From assembly GCF_000347175.1 (NCBI RefSeq), contig NZ_ANIK01000065.1, forward strand, positions 22,501 through 63,934: 41,434 nucleotides of DNA, read 5' to 3'. Below, in pieces: positions 1 through 21,146 of the stretch. A program made the translations under genes and the position numbers. The notes under the pieces are model-generated. The model did not search any database. It had not been told where the DNA came from and worked only from the letters and a program-made list of their open reading frames with translations. Numbering within the stretch: the stretch's first letter is position 1; every line of letters begins with the position of its first letter. The stretch comes from Leptospira alstonii serovar Sichuan str. 79601 (GTDB lineage Bacteria > Spirochaetota > Leptospiria > Leptospirales > Leptospiraceae).

Positions 1-30
1 CGAACATCAAACTCAAGGAAGGAAGATAAA

Positions 31-47
31 GGGAAGTGCGGATTCCC
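31..47 (-). terminator. Weak terminator-like hairpin after the M16 pair
   Basis: On the minus strand the arms GGGAA and TTCCC enclose a 7-nt loop and are followed by TTTATCTTCC. This lies about 50 bases past the stop of the last M16 gene and could end that operon. The stem is only five pairs, so the call is weak. The rest of positions 1-99 holds no gene I can recognise. Confidence 0.2.
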
Positions 48-89
48 CCTTCCGAAATTCCTTCGAATTGATACTGTTTGTGCTGAAAC

Positions 90-1650
<1,561 letters not shown>

Positions 1651-1651
1651 C

Positions 1652-3271
<1,620 letters not shown>

Positions 3272-3292
3272 AGCTTACAGTCTTTCCTCTTT

Positions 3293-3339
<47 letters not shown>

Positions 3340-3364
3340 CGGTTGATTGGAAAACGTTTGTCTC

Positions 3365-4793
<1,429 letters not shown>

Positions 4794-5189
4794 TCATGGA
4801 ATCGTCTCGACCTGCCGGATCTTACCGGGAATGCAGATGTTCTTATCGAAATTACAATAGTATATCCTTCCGTGAATCTCCAATTCTCCCTTGCCCGTCA
4901 CAACCAGAGGGATAGGGTCAACGGAAGCGAGATATTCCTTTTTTTTATCCGAAGTTTTTCCCTTAACGGTCAAATCGGCCTTTTCCACCTTCACGCCGTT
5001 ACCCGCATTCAAAAGAATTTTATGAGGAGCGTCTTTCTGAATTCCGTAGTTGGACGGATATACGATTTTTAAGAGATAGGCATTGCCGAAACTTTTTTCC
5101 AGTTTGAATTTTACTGGACTTTCATCTTCGGCAAAAATTCCGAACGAAACAAAAATTGCCAAAACACCGATCAGAAATATTTTTTTCAT
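4794..5189 (-). CDS. Small exported hypothetical protein
   Basis: This 131-residue protein has a clean signal peptide: Met-Lys-Lys, a hydrophobic core, and a probable cleavage after the FGIFA segment (near residue 20). The mature part looks like a small all-beta domain and ends with the pair CNFDKNIC, about eight residues between the two cysteines including a K, then IPG. A beta domain with this kind of Cys-containing C-terminal strand is reminiscent of the N-terminal domain of DsbD-type thiol transfer proteins. That resemblance is weak and offered only as a lead. The two cysteines could form a disulfide in the periplasm. It stands alone, convergent with the preceding lipoprotein gene, with 80 bases to the next gene upstream. 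Confidence 0.75.
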   Translation of the reverse strand: MKKIFLIGVLAIFVSFGIFAEDESPVKFKLEKSFGNAYLLKIVYPSNYGIQKDAPHKILLNAGNGVKVEKADLTVKGKTSDKKKEYLASVDPIPLVVTGKGELEIHGRIYYCNFDKNICIPGKIRQVETIP

Positions 5190-5269
5190 ACTAGGTTTGA
5201 CCGCATTCCTTTCCGTTTTGTTTTAGAAAATATTCCTTCGTTTTAAGGGACAAATTCAGGAGTTAAAAA

Positions 5270-5824
<555 letters not shown>

Positions 5825-5902
5825 GGTATTCGTTTCGTTCTAAATCGGGTTCAAATCGATTTTGTAAAAATCGGAAATTGAGTTTCCTTATCGGAACAAA
5901 GT

Positions 5903-5928
5903 TTGACAGACGGAAGCCGCTCTGTCAA
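5903..5928 (-). terminator. Hairpin downstream of alaS-yajQ
   Basis: The arms TTGACAGA (5903-5910) and TCTGTCAA (5921-5928) are perfect complements, and CGG/CCG inside them extends the stem with one unpaired base. The structure lies 90 bases past the yajQ stop in the 194-base gap before the Uma2 gene. The run of T after it on the minus strand is short (ACTTTG), so it may be an intrinsic terminator of modest strength or a processing hairpin. Confidence 0.45.
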
Positions 5929-6018
5929 GAAGAAGGGATTTTTAAAAGCGATGAAAAAATTCGAGCCGGAGGTTCACACGCCGTTTCCAACGGAAAACCC
6001 GCCGACGTTCGAAACGTC

Positions 6019-6506
6019 TTATTTGTAATTCGTAAATTGAACGTCGAAGGGAAGATCGGCGTTTTTCAAAAGATGAATCACTTCTTGGAGGTCGTCTTTT
6101 TTCTTACCGGTGACACGCACGGATTCGCCCATGATAGTAACGTTTACCTTGAGTTTGGAGTCCTTAATGACTCGAGTGACTTCCTTGGTCTGTTCCTTTT
6201 CCATACCTTTTCGGATTTTCACCTTCATCCGAACGGTTCCGCCGGTTGCGGGTTCGATTTTGGATTTAAAATCGAAATTCTTAAGTCCGATTCCGCGTTT
6301 TGCCATTTTGGAAACGAGAACATCGATCACACTTTCCAACTTCGCCTCGTTATCCGAAACGAGAACGAGCTGTTCGTCTTCGAGTTGGATATCGGACTTG
6401 GAACCCTTAAAGTCAAAACGATTTTTGATCTCTCCGAGGGCCTGAGTCACCGCGTTAGTCAACTCGGGTCTGCTAATCTCGGAAACAACGTCAAAAGACG
6501 GGTCGC

Positions 6507-6510
<4 letters not shown>
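6019..6510 (-). CDS. yajQ: YajQ family nucleotide-binding protein
   Basis: This 163-residue cytoplasmic protein is full length for the YajQ family (about 160). It begins with the typical DPSFDVVSEISRPELTNAV and continues with IKNRFDFKGSKSDIQLED, the best conserved block of the family. Two alternating alpha/beta RNP-like folds are expected. YajQ members bind nucleic acid or nucleotides, and some bind cyclic di-GMP as effectors; which applies here cannot be read from the sequence. The ATG overlaps the last bases of alaS (ATGA), so it is translationally coupled to alanyl-tRNA synthetase. Confidence 0.93.
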
Positions 6511-9389
<2,879 letters not shown>

Positions 9390-9407
9390 CAAAAACGAAA
9401 TGAAATG

Positions 9408-9816
<409 letters not shown>

Positions 9817-9831
9817 TTGAATCGGTTCTCC

Positions 9832-10617
<786 letters not shown>

Positions 10618-11787
10618 TTAAAATAACTCGCTCAAGACTTCTTCCACGTACCAATTCGGGATTCGTTCCTGTTCTAGACGATTTTTTTCGGGAAGAGAAG
10701 TTAGAAGTTCCCAAGTCGCACTCTCTTCCTCGCTTAAAAAACGAAGTCCGGCGACTCTTCCGAGAACTCCGTTCACCGCAAACTCACGAAAGGTATGAAA
10801 CGTTTTTCGATCCATCAAAAAAGATCGAACGGCCGGAAAAATCTCCCGGAGCGTGGATAAAATTTCGAATCCTTGAACGTCCAAATCTCCCCAATAAAAA
10901 AGTTCCTTTGTTTTCAGCCACTCACAATCCCTTAAAATTCCCAATCCCCACCCTTTGCCGAAAATGGCGACGGTTTTTTGCAACTTAGGAATGGTTAAGA
11001 AATTATGAATATTCGAAAAATTAGTTTTATTTTCGATCAGTAAAATTCTTTCGCAACCTTGAATTTGCAACGAACGGAATTCTCCGATCGGCACGCTGAT
11101 ATCCGACAGACCGCCGAAACAGTTTTTGGATATTTCCGAATCCAAAATCCGAAACCGAACCAGCCCCTCTTCCCTTTTTAATCCGTATCTGTCCTCGAAT
11201 ACGGAACTCTCTACGAGAACTTCGTTCGGTATTAAAAAATCCAATAGTTTTCTTAAGATCGTCTTATTCTCTTCTATAAATTTCGTATGAACTCGAACGG
11301 GCAGTTCTCTGATATAAAGTCCCGACTTCGGATTTTTCCGGAAGTAATCGCAAACCTCCAATAGTTCTTCCCAACCGTCTTCCTTTTCGATCACAAACAT
11401 CGGAAATTCCAAAATCCAATCGCGTAAATCGGGCATCAAATTCAGGATTAACTTTACGTTTTTTTGATAGGACGCGAACTCCTTCTCCTTTCCGATATAA
11501 ATCAAAAAGTCCGACTGCGTATCGAATACAATACTTTCGGGCAAGGTTTGAGTTCCGAATTTCCGGGTTTCCTTCGGAGAAGAAAACAACCGGTACCCGA
11601 ACCCTCTTTCTTGTTTGGAATTTTTTTCCAAAATTCTGAGCGGTTCCGCAAAACGCAACAATTCACCCGGCGAAACCTTTCCGACGGAAATCTCCCAAGG
11701 AAACGAGGATACGTTTAAAAGGAAATTTTTTAGTACGGTGGGGAAGTATTTTTCGGCCTTTTTTAGGATCTCTTCCGGGGAGATCAT
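10618..11787 (-). CDS. jetD: Wadjet system Toprim nuclease JetD
   Basis: This 389-residue protein has the layout of JetD (DUF3322 followed by DUF2220). The N-terminal two-thirds is the winged-helix and arm region. The C-terminal part is a topoisomerase VI-like Toprim domain: strand ERILLIENKTNF with the catalytic Glu252, then FGKGWG, then ELFYWGDLDVQGFEIL with Asp301 and Asp303 as the DxD metal pair. The ending RLEQERIPNWYVEEVL also fits JetD. In studied systems JetD binds the JetABC loop-extruding motor and cuts small circular DNA once it has been reeled in. Its ATG overlaps the jetC stop (ATGA), as expected for a four-gene operon. Active-site residues are intact, so the nuclease should be functional. 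Confidence 0.92.
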   Translation of the reverse strand: MISPEEILKKAEKYFPTVLKNFLLNVSSFPWEISVGKVSPGELLRFAEPLRILEKNSKQERGFGYRLFSSPKETRKFGTQTLPESIVFDTQSDFLIYIGKEKEFASYQKNVKLILNLMPDLRDWILEFPMFVIEKEDGWEELLEVCDYFRKNPKSGLYIRELPVRVHTKFIEENKTILRKLLDFLIPNEVLVESSVFEDRYGLKREEGLVRFRILDSEISKNCFGGLSDISVPIGEFRSLQIQGCERILLIENKTNFSNIHNFLTIPKLQKTVAIFGKGWGLGILRDCEWLKTKELFYWGDLDVQGFEILSTLREIFPAVRSFLMDRKTFHTFREFAVNGVLGRVAGLRFLSEEESATWELLTSLPEKNRLEQERIPNWYVEEVLSELF

Positions 11788-14700
11788 GATGAAACGTTTC
11801 CGTTTTCTAAAACATAATTTTCTAATTTATTATTTTTTAATTTTTCTTTCGTAATGGGAACCACACTCGAACCGTTCCCTTCGGAATTGATACTTACGAA
11901 ATTTGCGGAGGATATATAAGGTTCCACCACTCCGATTCTATCCATGGGAGTGACCACCAGGAGTTGCAGACCCAATTGTTGAAATAGGTCCATCGCATAT
12001 TTGGAATTGGAATTGTCCAAATTGTTGAACATCTCGTCGATAACCACGAATCGAAACGACTTCTTATTTCTGAAACCGAATTGATAGGCGATCGCCGACG
12101 CAAGGATCGTATAAGCCAATTTTACGGTCTGACCTCCCGACTTTCCGGCGGAAGAATCGTACACTTCCTTCGGTTTATTGGTTTCCTTATCGAATTCCAC
12201 AACCCGGAAGTCCAACCAGTTTCTTGTGTCCGTTACCGACTTGGACCAACGATCGTTTCCGTCCTGAACTTTCAGTCGATCCAAGAGTTCCCTGATTTTC
12301 TGAAATTTATCCTCGTTGGAAGACCCGTCTCCCACATTCGGTATACATTCTTTTAATAAAAACTTAAAACCGTTTTCTCCGACGATCTCCTTGTTTTTCG
12401 TATCCGAGAATTCCAATTGAATGTACGTTTTATCTTTTACGTAATCCAACCAACGAAGGGATTCGTTCAACTCTTGGATCCGTTCCTTGATTTCCAAAAC
12501 GTCGTCTTCCAATCCCATCTTAAATTCTATGATCTGTTTCGAAACCTTATCGTCCATCATGGTCCGGAATCGGTTTTCAAATTCGGGCAATCTTTCTTTT
12601 CTGATCTTTTCCAACTCCTCTTCAAAGGATTCGATATAATCCGCGTTACCGACGAGCCCGATTCTTTCCGAATCTTCGGAAAATTTTTTTACGTACTTAT
12701 CGAGTCGTTTGTTTAAATCGTCGGCGATTTTGAATTCCTCCGAAACCAACTCGGTTTTTTCGGATTCCATAAATTCTTTCAATTTTTTACGAATCATATA
12801 AAGATTTTCGCCGGTCAAGGTTTCGTCTAACGTTCTTTTGGAGATTTCCTCGAAAGCGTCCGAAAGTTCCTCAAGGGAATATTCGGAAACGGTTTGTAAC
12901 AACTCGGAACGTTTTTCTTGGATTTGGTCGATCCTTTGTTCCAAAACGGTGATCGTTTTTTCGGCTTCTTTTTCCAGCAGGACCGATTCGCCCAAACTTT
13001 TTTTGACCGTATCGTGTTGGGACTTGAGCTTTTTGTAATCTTCCGAGGAACGTTCCAATTCCTCCAAATACACGTTCGACTTTTGCAAATCGGATTGAAT
13101 CCCTTCGATGTCGATTTTGGAAAAGACGTTGAACTCCCGAATCCGATTCAGATCCGACCGTTCCTGCGAGTTTGTGTCCTCTTGTTTTCTGTATTCTTTC
13201 AATTTGGAAGTCAGCTCGTAGATTCGTTTTCCGGTCTCCACGAATTCCTCCTCCAACGCGCGGATCTTTTCCAGGTTGTTCCAACCTAAAATAAAATTTC
13301 TTCCGTCGCTCACATTGGAACGATCGTCTTTTTCATGACGGATTTTTCCGGTTTTGATCAATCCTTCCGTCGTTATCGCCTTATCGTAGTTATAGAAAGA
13401 ATCGATATCGCAACAAACATAGTTATAATCGCGTAGAATCTGCGATTCGATCCATCGTCTTTTCTCGGAATCCAATTCCGGCTTGATCTCGAGTTTATAA
13501 AACACCTCGTTTTTATTTGCGGGAGATTCGTTCGAATATCCGGAGACGGGCAACATTCGAAAATAAGTGAACTTAGAATTCAAAAAAGTCCGATTTACAT
13601 ATTCGGTTATCCTTTTATAATGAATTTCCGGTACAAGCATACGCAATCCGAAACTATGCATCAATCTTTCGATCGCGCCGAGCCAAGGCCTTTCCGTTTC
13701 CTTTACTTGAATGAGTTCGCAGACAAAGGGGAGTTCCTGAACGGAAATTCCCAACGTTTCTGAAATTTGATTTCTGATTTTCACTTTGTCTGGATGAAGC
13801 AGATGTTTGCTTTTTTTCAGATGGGCAATCTCCTCTCCCGTGATTCGATTGCGCTTTTCCAAACTCTTATTTTCCACTTCCAATTCCGTGATCTGTGTTC
13901 GGAGAATTTCCTTGTGCGATTCGTTTTCTTCCAGACGAACCCCGGAAAGACGAAATACTTCGTAAAAATCGGTTTCCTTTCTTTCATAGGGCAGATTCAA
14001 ACTGGAAGCAAGATCGGAATATTGTTTCCAGGACCCGTCTCGAATCGATTTTTCCTTTTGCAAATCCTCGATTCTTTTTTTAAGGTCGGCGATCCTTCGG
14101 ACCGTATCGTTGTTTTCCAGGCTGACGGCGATTTTGAGTTCTGCCTCCCGAAGTCGTTCGACGTCCGCGCGGATCGAATACAATTGATCTTGAATTTTAG
14201 AAAGTTCTAATTCTTTTTCCTTTTCGTCCTTGGATAATATTTCCAGATGAAGTTTTGAAAAGTAAGGGACGAGGGATTTTAAAAGTTTTTCCGCAAATTT
14301 TATTTTTGTCCGAACCTTACGCAAATCCCCGGCCTTTTCTCCGATCGGCTCCAAAAGTTTCAATTGTTCCCGGGCTTTGACGATCGCCTGATACGCTTCC
14401 GACAAATTGGAATAACTTTTATCCAGTTCCTCGATTTTGGACCGAACGTCGATCCGTTCCAACATATGTTCCCGAACGAAGTCGTTTAAAACTCCGAGAG
14501 ATTTGATCCCTACGATTTGATTGAACAGATCGATCGCCTTTTCGGACCTTAATCCCACCAAATTCCGGAATTCAGCCGAATACGCTTTAAAATTTTCGAA
14601 TATACGAACGCCTTCGTTTTTCAAATCCGCTTTCAGATTTTTGATCGAACGTCGATTTAGCAGGAGAGAATCCCGGACGGAAAGGGGTTTGTCGGCGATT

Positions 14701-15149
14701 AGAAAAAACTTATTCAGCTCCCCTCCCTGAAACCAAAAAACTTGAGCCAAAGCGACGAACGTATTTTTTTCCGGTTCGGAAAAAACCGCGGAAAGCACCG
14801 AATAACAATCCTCCTGATTTTTACGAACCTTCAAAATTCCTTCCGCGCCGGACGCGTCCCTTCCGTAATGTCCTTCCACGTAGGTTTTTTCGCTTCGGTC
14901 CTTTCTTCTGCTTTCGAATCCGGAAGCTATATTATAATTTCTTTTATTAGAAGGAACTAATAGAGTGAGGACCGCGTCGACCAAGGTGGATTTGCCAGAG
15001 CCGTTCGCTCCGGTTAATAAGAAATTATCGCCTTCCGGAGAAAGTTTCCAAACCTGGCCGTTGAACGTCCCCCAGTTGAGCACTTCCAGACTTTGAAGTC
15101 GGAAGCCGCTCGGAAGTTCACTCGTTCTGAGATTGAATAGGCTCGTCAT
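11784..15149 (-). CDS. jetC: Wadjet system SMC-like ATPase JetC
   Basis: This 1121-residue SMC/MukB-like protein matches COG4913. Walker A is GANGSGKST at residues 47-55. Two very long coiled-coil arms enclose a hinge-like domain around residues 470-620, with the characteristic ERPWLGAIERLMHSFGLRML. Near the C-terminus come the ABC signature KSGGQ (about 1003-1007) and Walker B FRFVVIDE with Asp1038 and Glu1039, then NNLD. All ATPase motifs are present, so it should be active. In the known system a JetC dimer with JetA kleisin and JetB forms the motor that extrudes DNA loops and recognises small circles. The gene overlaps jetB by 32 bases and jetD by 4. Confidence 0.94.
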   Translation of the reverse strand: MTSLFNLRTSELPSGFRLQSLEVLNWGTFNGQVWKLSPEGDNFLLTGANGSGKSTLVDAVLTLLVPSNKRNYNIASGFESRRKDRSEKTYVEGHYGRDASGAEGILKVRKNQEDCYSVLSAVFSEPEKNTFVALAQVFWFQGGELNKFFLIADKPLSVRDSLLLNRRSIKNLKADLKNEGVRIFENFKAYSAEFRNLVGLRSEKAIDLFNQIVGIKSLGVLNDFVREHMLERIDVRSKIEELDKSYSNLSEAYQAIVKAREQLKLLEPIGEKAGDLRKVRTKIKFAEKLLKSLVPYFSKLHLEILSKDEKEKELELSKIQDQLYSIRADVERLREAELKIAVSLENNDTVRRIADLKKRIEDLQKEKSIRDGSWKQYSDLASSLNLPYERKETDFYEVFRLSGVRLEENESHKEILRTQITELEVENKSLEKRNRITGEEIAHLKKSKHLLHPDKVKIRNQISETLGISVQELPFVCELIQVKETERPWLGAIERLMHSFGLRMLVPEIHYKRITEYVNRTFLNSKFTYFRMLPVSGYSNESPANKNEVFYKLEIKPELDSEKRRWIESQILRDYNYVCCDIDSFYNYDKAITTEGLIKTGKIRHEKDDRSNVSDGRNFILGWNNLEKIRALEEEFVETGKRIYELTSKLKEYRKQEDTNSQERSDLNRIREFNVFSKIDIEGIQSDLQKSNVYLEELERSSEDYKKLKSQHDTVKKSLGESVLLEKEAEKTITVLEQRIDQIQEKRSELLQTVSEYSLEELSDAFEEISKRTLDETLTGENLYMIRKKLKEFMESEKTELVSEEFKIADDLNKRLDKYVKKFSEDSERIGLVGNADYIESFEEELEKIRKERLPEFENRFRTMMDDKVSKQIIEFKMGLEDDVLEIKERIQELNESLRWLDYVKDKTYIQLEFSDTKNKEIVGENGFKFLLKECIPNVGDGSSNEDKFQKIRELLDRLKVQDGNDRWSKSVTDTRNWLDFRVVEFDKETNKPKEVYDSSAGKSGGQTVKLAYTILASAIAYQFGFRNKKSFRFVVIDEMFNNLDNSNSKYAMDLFQQLGLQLLVVTPMDRIGVVEPYISSANFVSINSEGNGSSVVPITKEKLKNNKLENYVLENGNVSS

Positions 15150-15711
15150 CGGAGTCTCCTTCCCGAAATTTCGACTTGATCCGTTCCAAGTCGGCCACGG
15201 AGAGTTTTGCCTTTAAAATCTTTCGGATTTTGATTCCCGAACCGTCCATCATTCGGATAAATCCCAAATTTTCCACGGCGCGGATCATCCGGTCGAATTC
15301 CTTGTAAAGATCCACTTCATTGGTCGTTTTCGGAAAATACGGTTTTAAAAGTTCGTATATGTCCTCTTTTCGGACGATCACGGAAGAAGACGGATCCTTT
15401 TCTTCCCTTTCCAAAATCACTTCCCGCAAAAGTACCAAAAGAAGAGTTTCCTTTCGATTGATTGCGATCTTTCTCGTAATTACGGGAAGTTTTTCCTTAT
15501 CGCCCTCGTCGGTATCGTCCGAGGTTTGTCTTAAAAACGCGTAACAATCCGCTTCGTCCAAATGAAGAATCAGTCCGATCTTCTCGAAATATTCGCGGAC
15601 TTCTTTTTCATATCTTCGCAATTGATCCCAGGCTTTCGGATCATCGTCCAGACTGATCGGCCCGCGCAAAAGTTTCAGGACCGAGGAAGCGCAATCGATT
15701 AACTTATCCAT
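15118..15711 (-). CDS. jetB: Wadjet system MukE-like subunit JetB
   Basis: This 197-residue protein corresponds to DUF4194 (MukE-like, tandem winged helices). The block DEADCYAFLRQTSDDTDE, then LPVITRKIAINRKETLLLVLLREVILE, and the later EVDLYKEFDRMIRAVENLGFIR match the order in that family. It is expected to bridge the JetA kleisin and the JetC heads and to contact DNA. The ATG lies eight bases inside the end of jetA behind an AGGGAAG ribosome site, and its end overlaps jetC by 32 bases. The assignment rests on sequence pattern plus position between clear jetA and jetC genes. Confidence 0.9.
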   Translation of the reverse strand: MDKLIDCASSVLKLLRGPISLDDDPKAWDQLRRYEKEVREYFEKIGLILHLDEADCYAFLRQTSDDTDEGDKEKLPVITRKIAINRKETLLLVLLREVILEREEKDPSSSVIVRKEDIYELLKPYFPKTTNEVDLYKEFDRMIRAVENLGFIRMMDGSGIKIRKILKAKLSVADLERIKSKFREGDSDDEPIQSQNE

Positions 15712-17149
15712 CTTCCCTTACCCTATAAATTACTTTAGGAATTCGATATACGATTTCCTTATCCCGTATCCATCGAAAAAAATCCCGTGCGTCGATGGAA
15801 TAGGTCTCCCGAACGCTCGCGATCCAAAGATAAATCACGATTTCCTCCAAACTCGTCTGATCCGGATATTGTCGTAAAACCTCCTCCAATCCGATCTCCG
15901 GTTTATACCGTAATAAGGATCGAATGTTCCCTTCCAATATTTCCGGATCGATTCCTCGAATCATCGGATACAACGTTTCCCAATCGAAAAAACTTTCCTG
16001 TTGTTCTTCCACAAATACGGTTCGGGAAGAATCAAAATCGTCCCCTTTCCAAATCGGCCTTTCCATCGTAAGCCGGACGTCCGGCTCCTCGAAATCGTGA
16101 AAGGCGAAATCGGAGGACAGATCGGAGTTCAACACGGAATTTTTGATTTCGTTGATGAGTTCCTTAACTTTACGATTTCCTAATATAGTTTGATCTACAA
16201 GAGTTTTCTTGAGTTGTTCCGACATCTGAGAAACGACCGTATTGACTCTTGCGCCCGCTTCCCTGAGATTCTTTCTTAACTTTTTAAAAAAATATTCGGG
16301 ATCCGCCGTAAGAACATCCGGCATCGAATACAAGGTTTGAATCAGCTTTTCCAAAAAATCCTGGTGTTTTTCGGAACGAAGGAACTCCCAAAAAGTTTGA
16401 AAACTCCGCCCTTGTGCGGAGTTTAACAGTTCCGTATCCTCTCCTAAAACGAATTCCAAAATATCTCCCTTTTCGGCGATCTCCAAATACTTTCGATGTA
16501 TGGATTGGGTCATATCGTGAAAATTACTTTCCACCTGTTTAAAATCGCCTAACAGACTTAAGGCTTCCTTCTTTGCGTACAAAAATTGGCTCTGAATTCT
16601 TTCGCTTGGAAAAACGTCCACACGACCGCTCTTCCGTATTTGTGCGATTTCCAAATCCAGTTCCTCTTTTTTCTTTTCCAATTGTCGAATTTTTTCCTCG
16701 GGTCCGGATACGGTTTCCTCTACGATTTCCTTGAGTTTATTGAGTATCGAAAAAAAACGGGATTCCGTTCCGACAATCTCGTTACTTTCCAAATCCCTTA
16801 AATCTTCCAACCAAGAAAATAGTTTTTCCATTTCGGGCGTGAGTTCCAGGATAATTTCCTCCGACCCGTCCACGATTTGCACGCGGTTGGTTAAAAAGCC
16901 TTCGTTGACCCATTCGTTTATATATACGTCCGAACTCCTGGCAAAATCGGACGGATCCACATCCCCTTCGTCTTTAAGGTCTTCCAAAAAATTTCGTAGG
17001 TTTAGACTCATTTCGGTCGTGGGAATCCAAAATCGGTTTCCGGTTTTGAATTGGTCGTAAAGAAACGAAACGATTACCCCGGCAAAATCCTTACGCAATA
17101 TCCGAATGGCGGACGATTTGAGTAAGTATTTGATTTTAGAATATTCCAT
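15704..17149 (-). CDS. jetA: Wadjet system MukF-like kleisin JetA
   Basis: This 481-residue protein corresponds to DUF3375. An N-terminal winged-helix region includes FAGVIVSFLYDQFKTGNRFW and LRNFLEDLKDEG. A central coiled coil around residues 140-240 and a C-terminal winged helix (EEIVIYLWIASVRETYSIDARDF) complete a kleisin-like plan as in MukF. It should join the heads of the JetC dimer and recruit JetB. It is the first gene of the operon. There is no good Shine-Dalgarno before the ATG, and a TATAAA lies only four bases upstream, so translation initiation may be unusual or the promoter further away. The start is moderately certain. Confidence 0.9.
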   Translation of the reverse strand: MEYSKIKYLLKSSAIRILRKDFAGVIVSFLYDQFKTGNRFWIPTTEMSLNLRNFLEDLKDEGDVDPSDFARSSDVYINEWVNEGFLTNRVQIVDGSEEIILELTPEMEKLFSWLEDLRDLESNEIVGTESRFFSILNKLKEIVEETVSGPEEKIRQLEKKKEELDLEIAQIRKSGRVDVFPSERIQSQFLYAKKEALSLLGDFKQVESNFHDMTQSIHRKYLEIAEKGDILEFVLGEDTELLNSAQGRSFQTFWEFLRSEKHQDFLEKLIQTLYSMPDVLTADPEYFFKKLRKNLREAGARVNTVVSQMSEQLKKTLVDQTILGNRKVKELINEIKNSVLNSDLSSDFAFHDFEEPDVRLTMERPIWKGDDFDSSRTVFVEEQQESFFDWETLYPMIRGIDPEILEGNIRSLLRYKPEIGLEEVLRQYPDQTSLEEIVIYLWIASVRETYSIDARDFFRWIRDKEIVYRIPKVIYRVREDG

Positions 17150-17378
17150 TTCGTTTATACAATTAGTTGTCAGGTTTTAGAAATCGGATCCCAGGTCAAG
17201 ATGTAAGATCCTGACCCGATCGATCGCTAAAACGCGGGAATTCGTTTTAGGAATTAGTGCATAGGTTTTAGGTGTTAGGACTTTACACATTTCAAGTGAC
17301 TAGGGTCAGGTGTTGGAGTTCCCACTTTTTAGAAGGATACTCCTTGTCATTTGCGAGGTTGGTCAGACCCATCGATAA
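17150..17378. repeat. Diverged repeat copies upstream of jetA
   Basis: This 229-base gap between the YceI-like gene and jetA holds two diverged copies of the dispersed repeat. The first lies around 17170-17206 (AGGTTTTAGAAATCGGATC, then a GTCAAGATGTAAGATCCTGA-like part). The second lies around 17256-17330, ending in GGAGTTCCCACTTTTTAG. Compared with the copies at 10441 and 18975 they carry many substitutions, so they look older. The jetA promoter should also lie here. Confidence 0.5.
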
Positions 17379-18008
<630 letters not shown>

Positions 18009-18067
18009 AGTTTTTCAGACTGGCTTGAAATCGAAGAAAGTCAAGATTTTTGAAGGAAAATTTACAT

Positions 18068-18973
<906 letters not shown>

Positions 18974-18974
18974 G

Positions 18975-19012
18975 TTTTAGATTTCAGTGGATAGGGATCA
19001 GATGTCAGGATT
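18975..19012 (+). repeat. Dispersed repeat, copy 1 after thiL
   Basis: This 38-base copy starts just past the thiL stop. It differs from the copy at 19094-19131 at two positions out of 38 by direct comparison. Bases 18984-19009 are the exact inverse of 10451-10476 on the far side of the Wadjet operon. Confidence 0.85.
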
Positions 19013-19075
19013 AAAATTTTTCCGATTTTATCCATAACGGCATGAGAGAGATCGGAGTTCTACCGGTCGCCTAAA

Positions 19076-19131
19076 AACGTGGGAGTTCCCACATTTTAGA
19101 TTTCAGTGAATAGGGGTCAGATGTCAGGATT
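19076..19131 (+). repeat. Dispersed repeat, copy 2 with palindrome
   Basis: The palindromic head AACGTGGGAGTTCCCACATT (19076-19095) overlaps by two bases the tail at 19094-19131, which matches copy 1. Relative to the copy at 10441-10503 the whole unit is inverted. It lies 18 bases before the end of the convergent hypothetical gene. Its hairpin could act as a transcription stop for thiL, but no T-run follows. Confidence 0.85.
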
Positions 19132-19149
19132 ATTTGATTTGCGGCGACT

Positions 19150-20391
<1,242 letters not shown>

Positions 20392-20395
20392 GAGT

Positions 20396-20947
20396 CTATT
20401 CCTTCCATTTGATGGAACAACCTATAGAAGGCATTTGATTGATCGGTGCGGGATTTCCTTTTACGAGTTGATGGACCGCGTATTCCAATTCCTTTCTGGA
20501 AACCTGCTTCTCATTTTTCCAGTTATCATCCATTCTTCCATGATAATAAAGCCTTTGTTCGCCGTCGTAGAGATAGATATCCGGAGTACAAATCGACCCT
20601 AACTTTTTGGCGACTTCTTGAGTTTCATCCGCCAAATAAGGAAAGGAAATTCCCCATTCCTTAATTTTCGAAAGCATCATCCGAGGAGAATCGTCCGGAT
20701 AATCGGGGTGTATGTTCGGATTGATTGCGACCGTTCTGACCCCAAGAGAAAGAATTTCTCCGGCAAAACGGATCAGTCTTGGCCAAATCGCTTGGGCATA
20801 AGGACAATGATTGCAGGTAACAACCAACAACAATCCCGTCGAACCCGATAACTGGTCCGACAAATACATATTTCCGTTCGGATCCGCCAACCGGAAGTCG
20901 GGAAGTAGACTTCCCAAGGGTAATTTTTCAGATTCAAGAAGAGACAT
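20396..20947 (-). CDS. Thioredoxin-fold peroxiredoxin-like protein
   Basis: This 183-residue cytoplasmic protein of the AhpC/TSA-redoxin superfamily opens with [18 protein letters not shown] and has the motif TCNHCPYA with Cys45 and Cys48 as a CxxC pair. [22 protein letters not shown] supplies the conserved cis-proline region with a further Cys. Proteins of this kind (CNHCPY type) are common in many bacteria as thiol oxidoreductases of unknown substrate. A lone Cys near the C-terminus (IGCSIKWKE) is also typical of the group. It is first gene of a two-gene unit with the hypothetical protein downstream. Confidence 0.87.
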   Translation of the reverse strand: MSLLESEKLPLGSLLPDFRLADPNGNMYLSDQLSGSTGLLLVVTCNHCPYAQAIWPRLIRFAGEILSLGVRTVAINPNIHPDYPDDSPRMMLSKIKEWGISFPYLADETQEVAKKLGSICTPDIYLYDGEQRLYYHGRMDDNWKNEKQVSRKELEYAVHQLVKGNPAPINQMPSIGCSIKWKE

Positions 20948-21146
20948 CGTTTTAATCTTAGAGTGAAATCCCGCTCATTTCATGAAATTATTTTTTTATT
21001 TAAAATAATAAGTTTTTTACAAAAGACGGAGAGTCTTTCGCATATTTTCCATTTTCAGACGTCTTGTTCCGAGTTAAATCGACTCTTCTCTAAATTTTAT
21101 TTTAACGTGAGTTCGGTATAACCCATGCGAAAGCGATTGAAGCGGA

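Noticed and set aside
18975..19131. Considered as a CRISPR-like array
   Set aside because: Only two close copies, an 81-base gap that contains its own palindrome, no cas genes, and copies elsewhere in both orientations.
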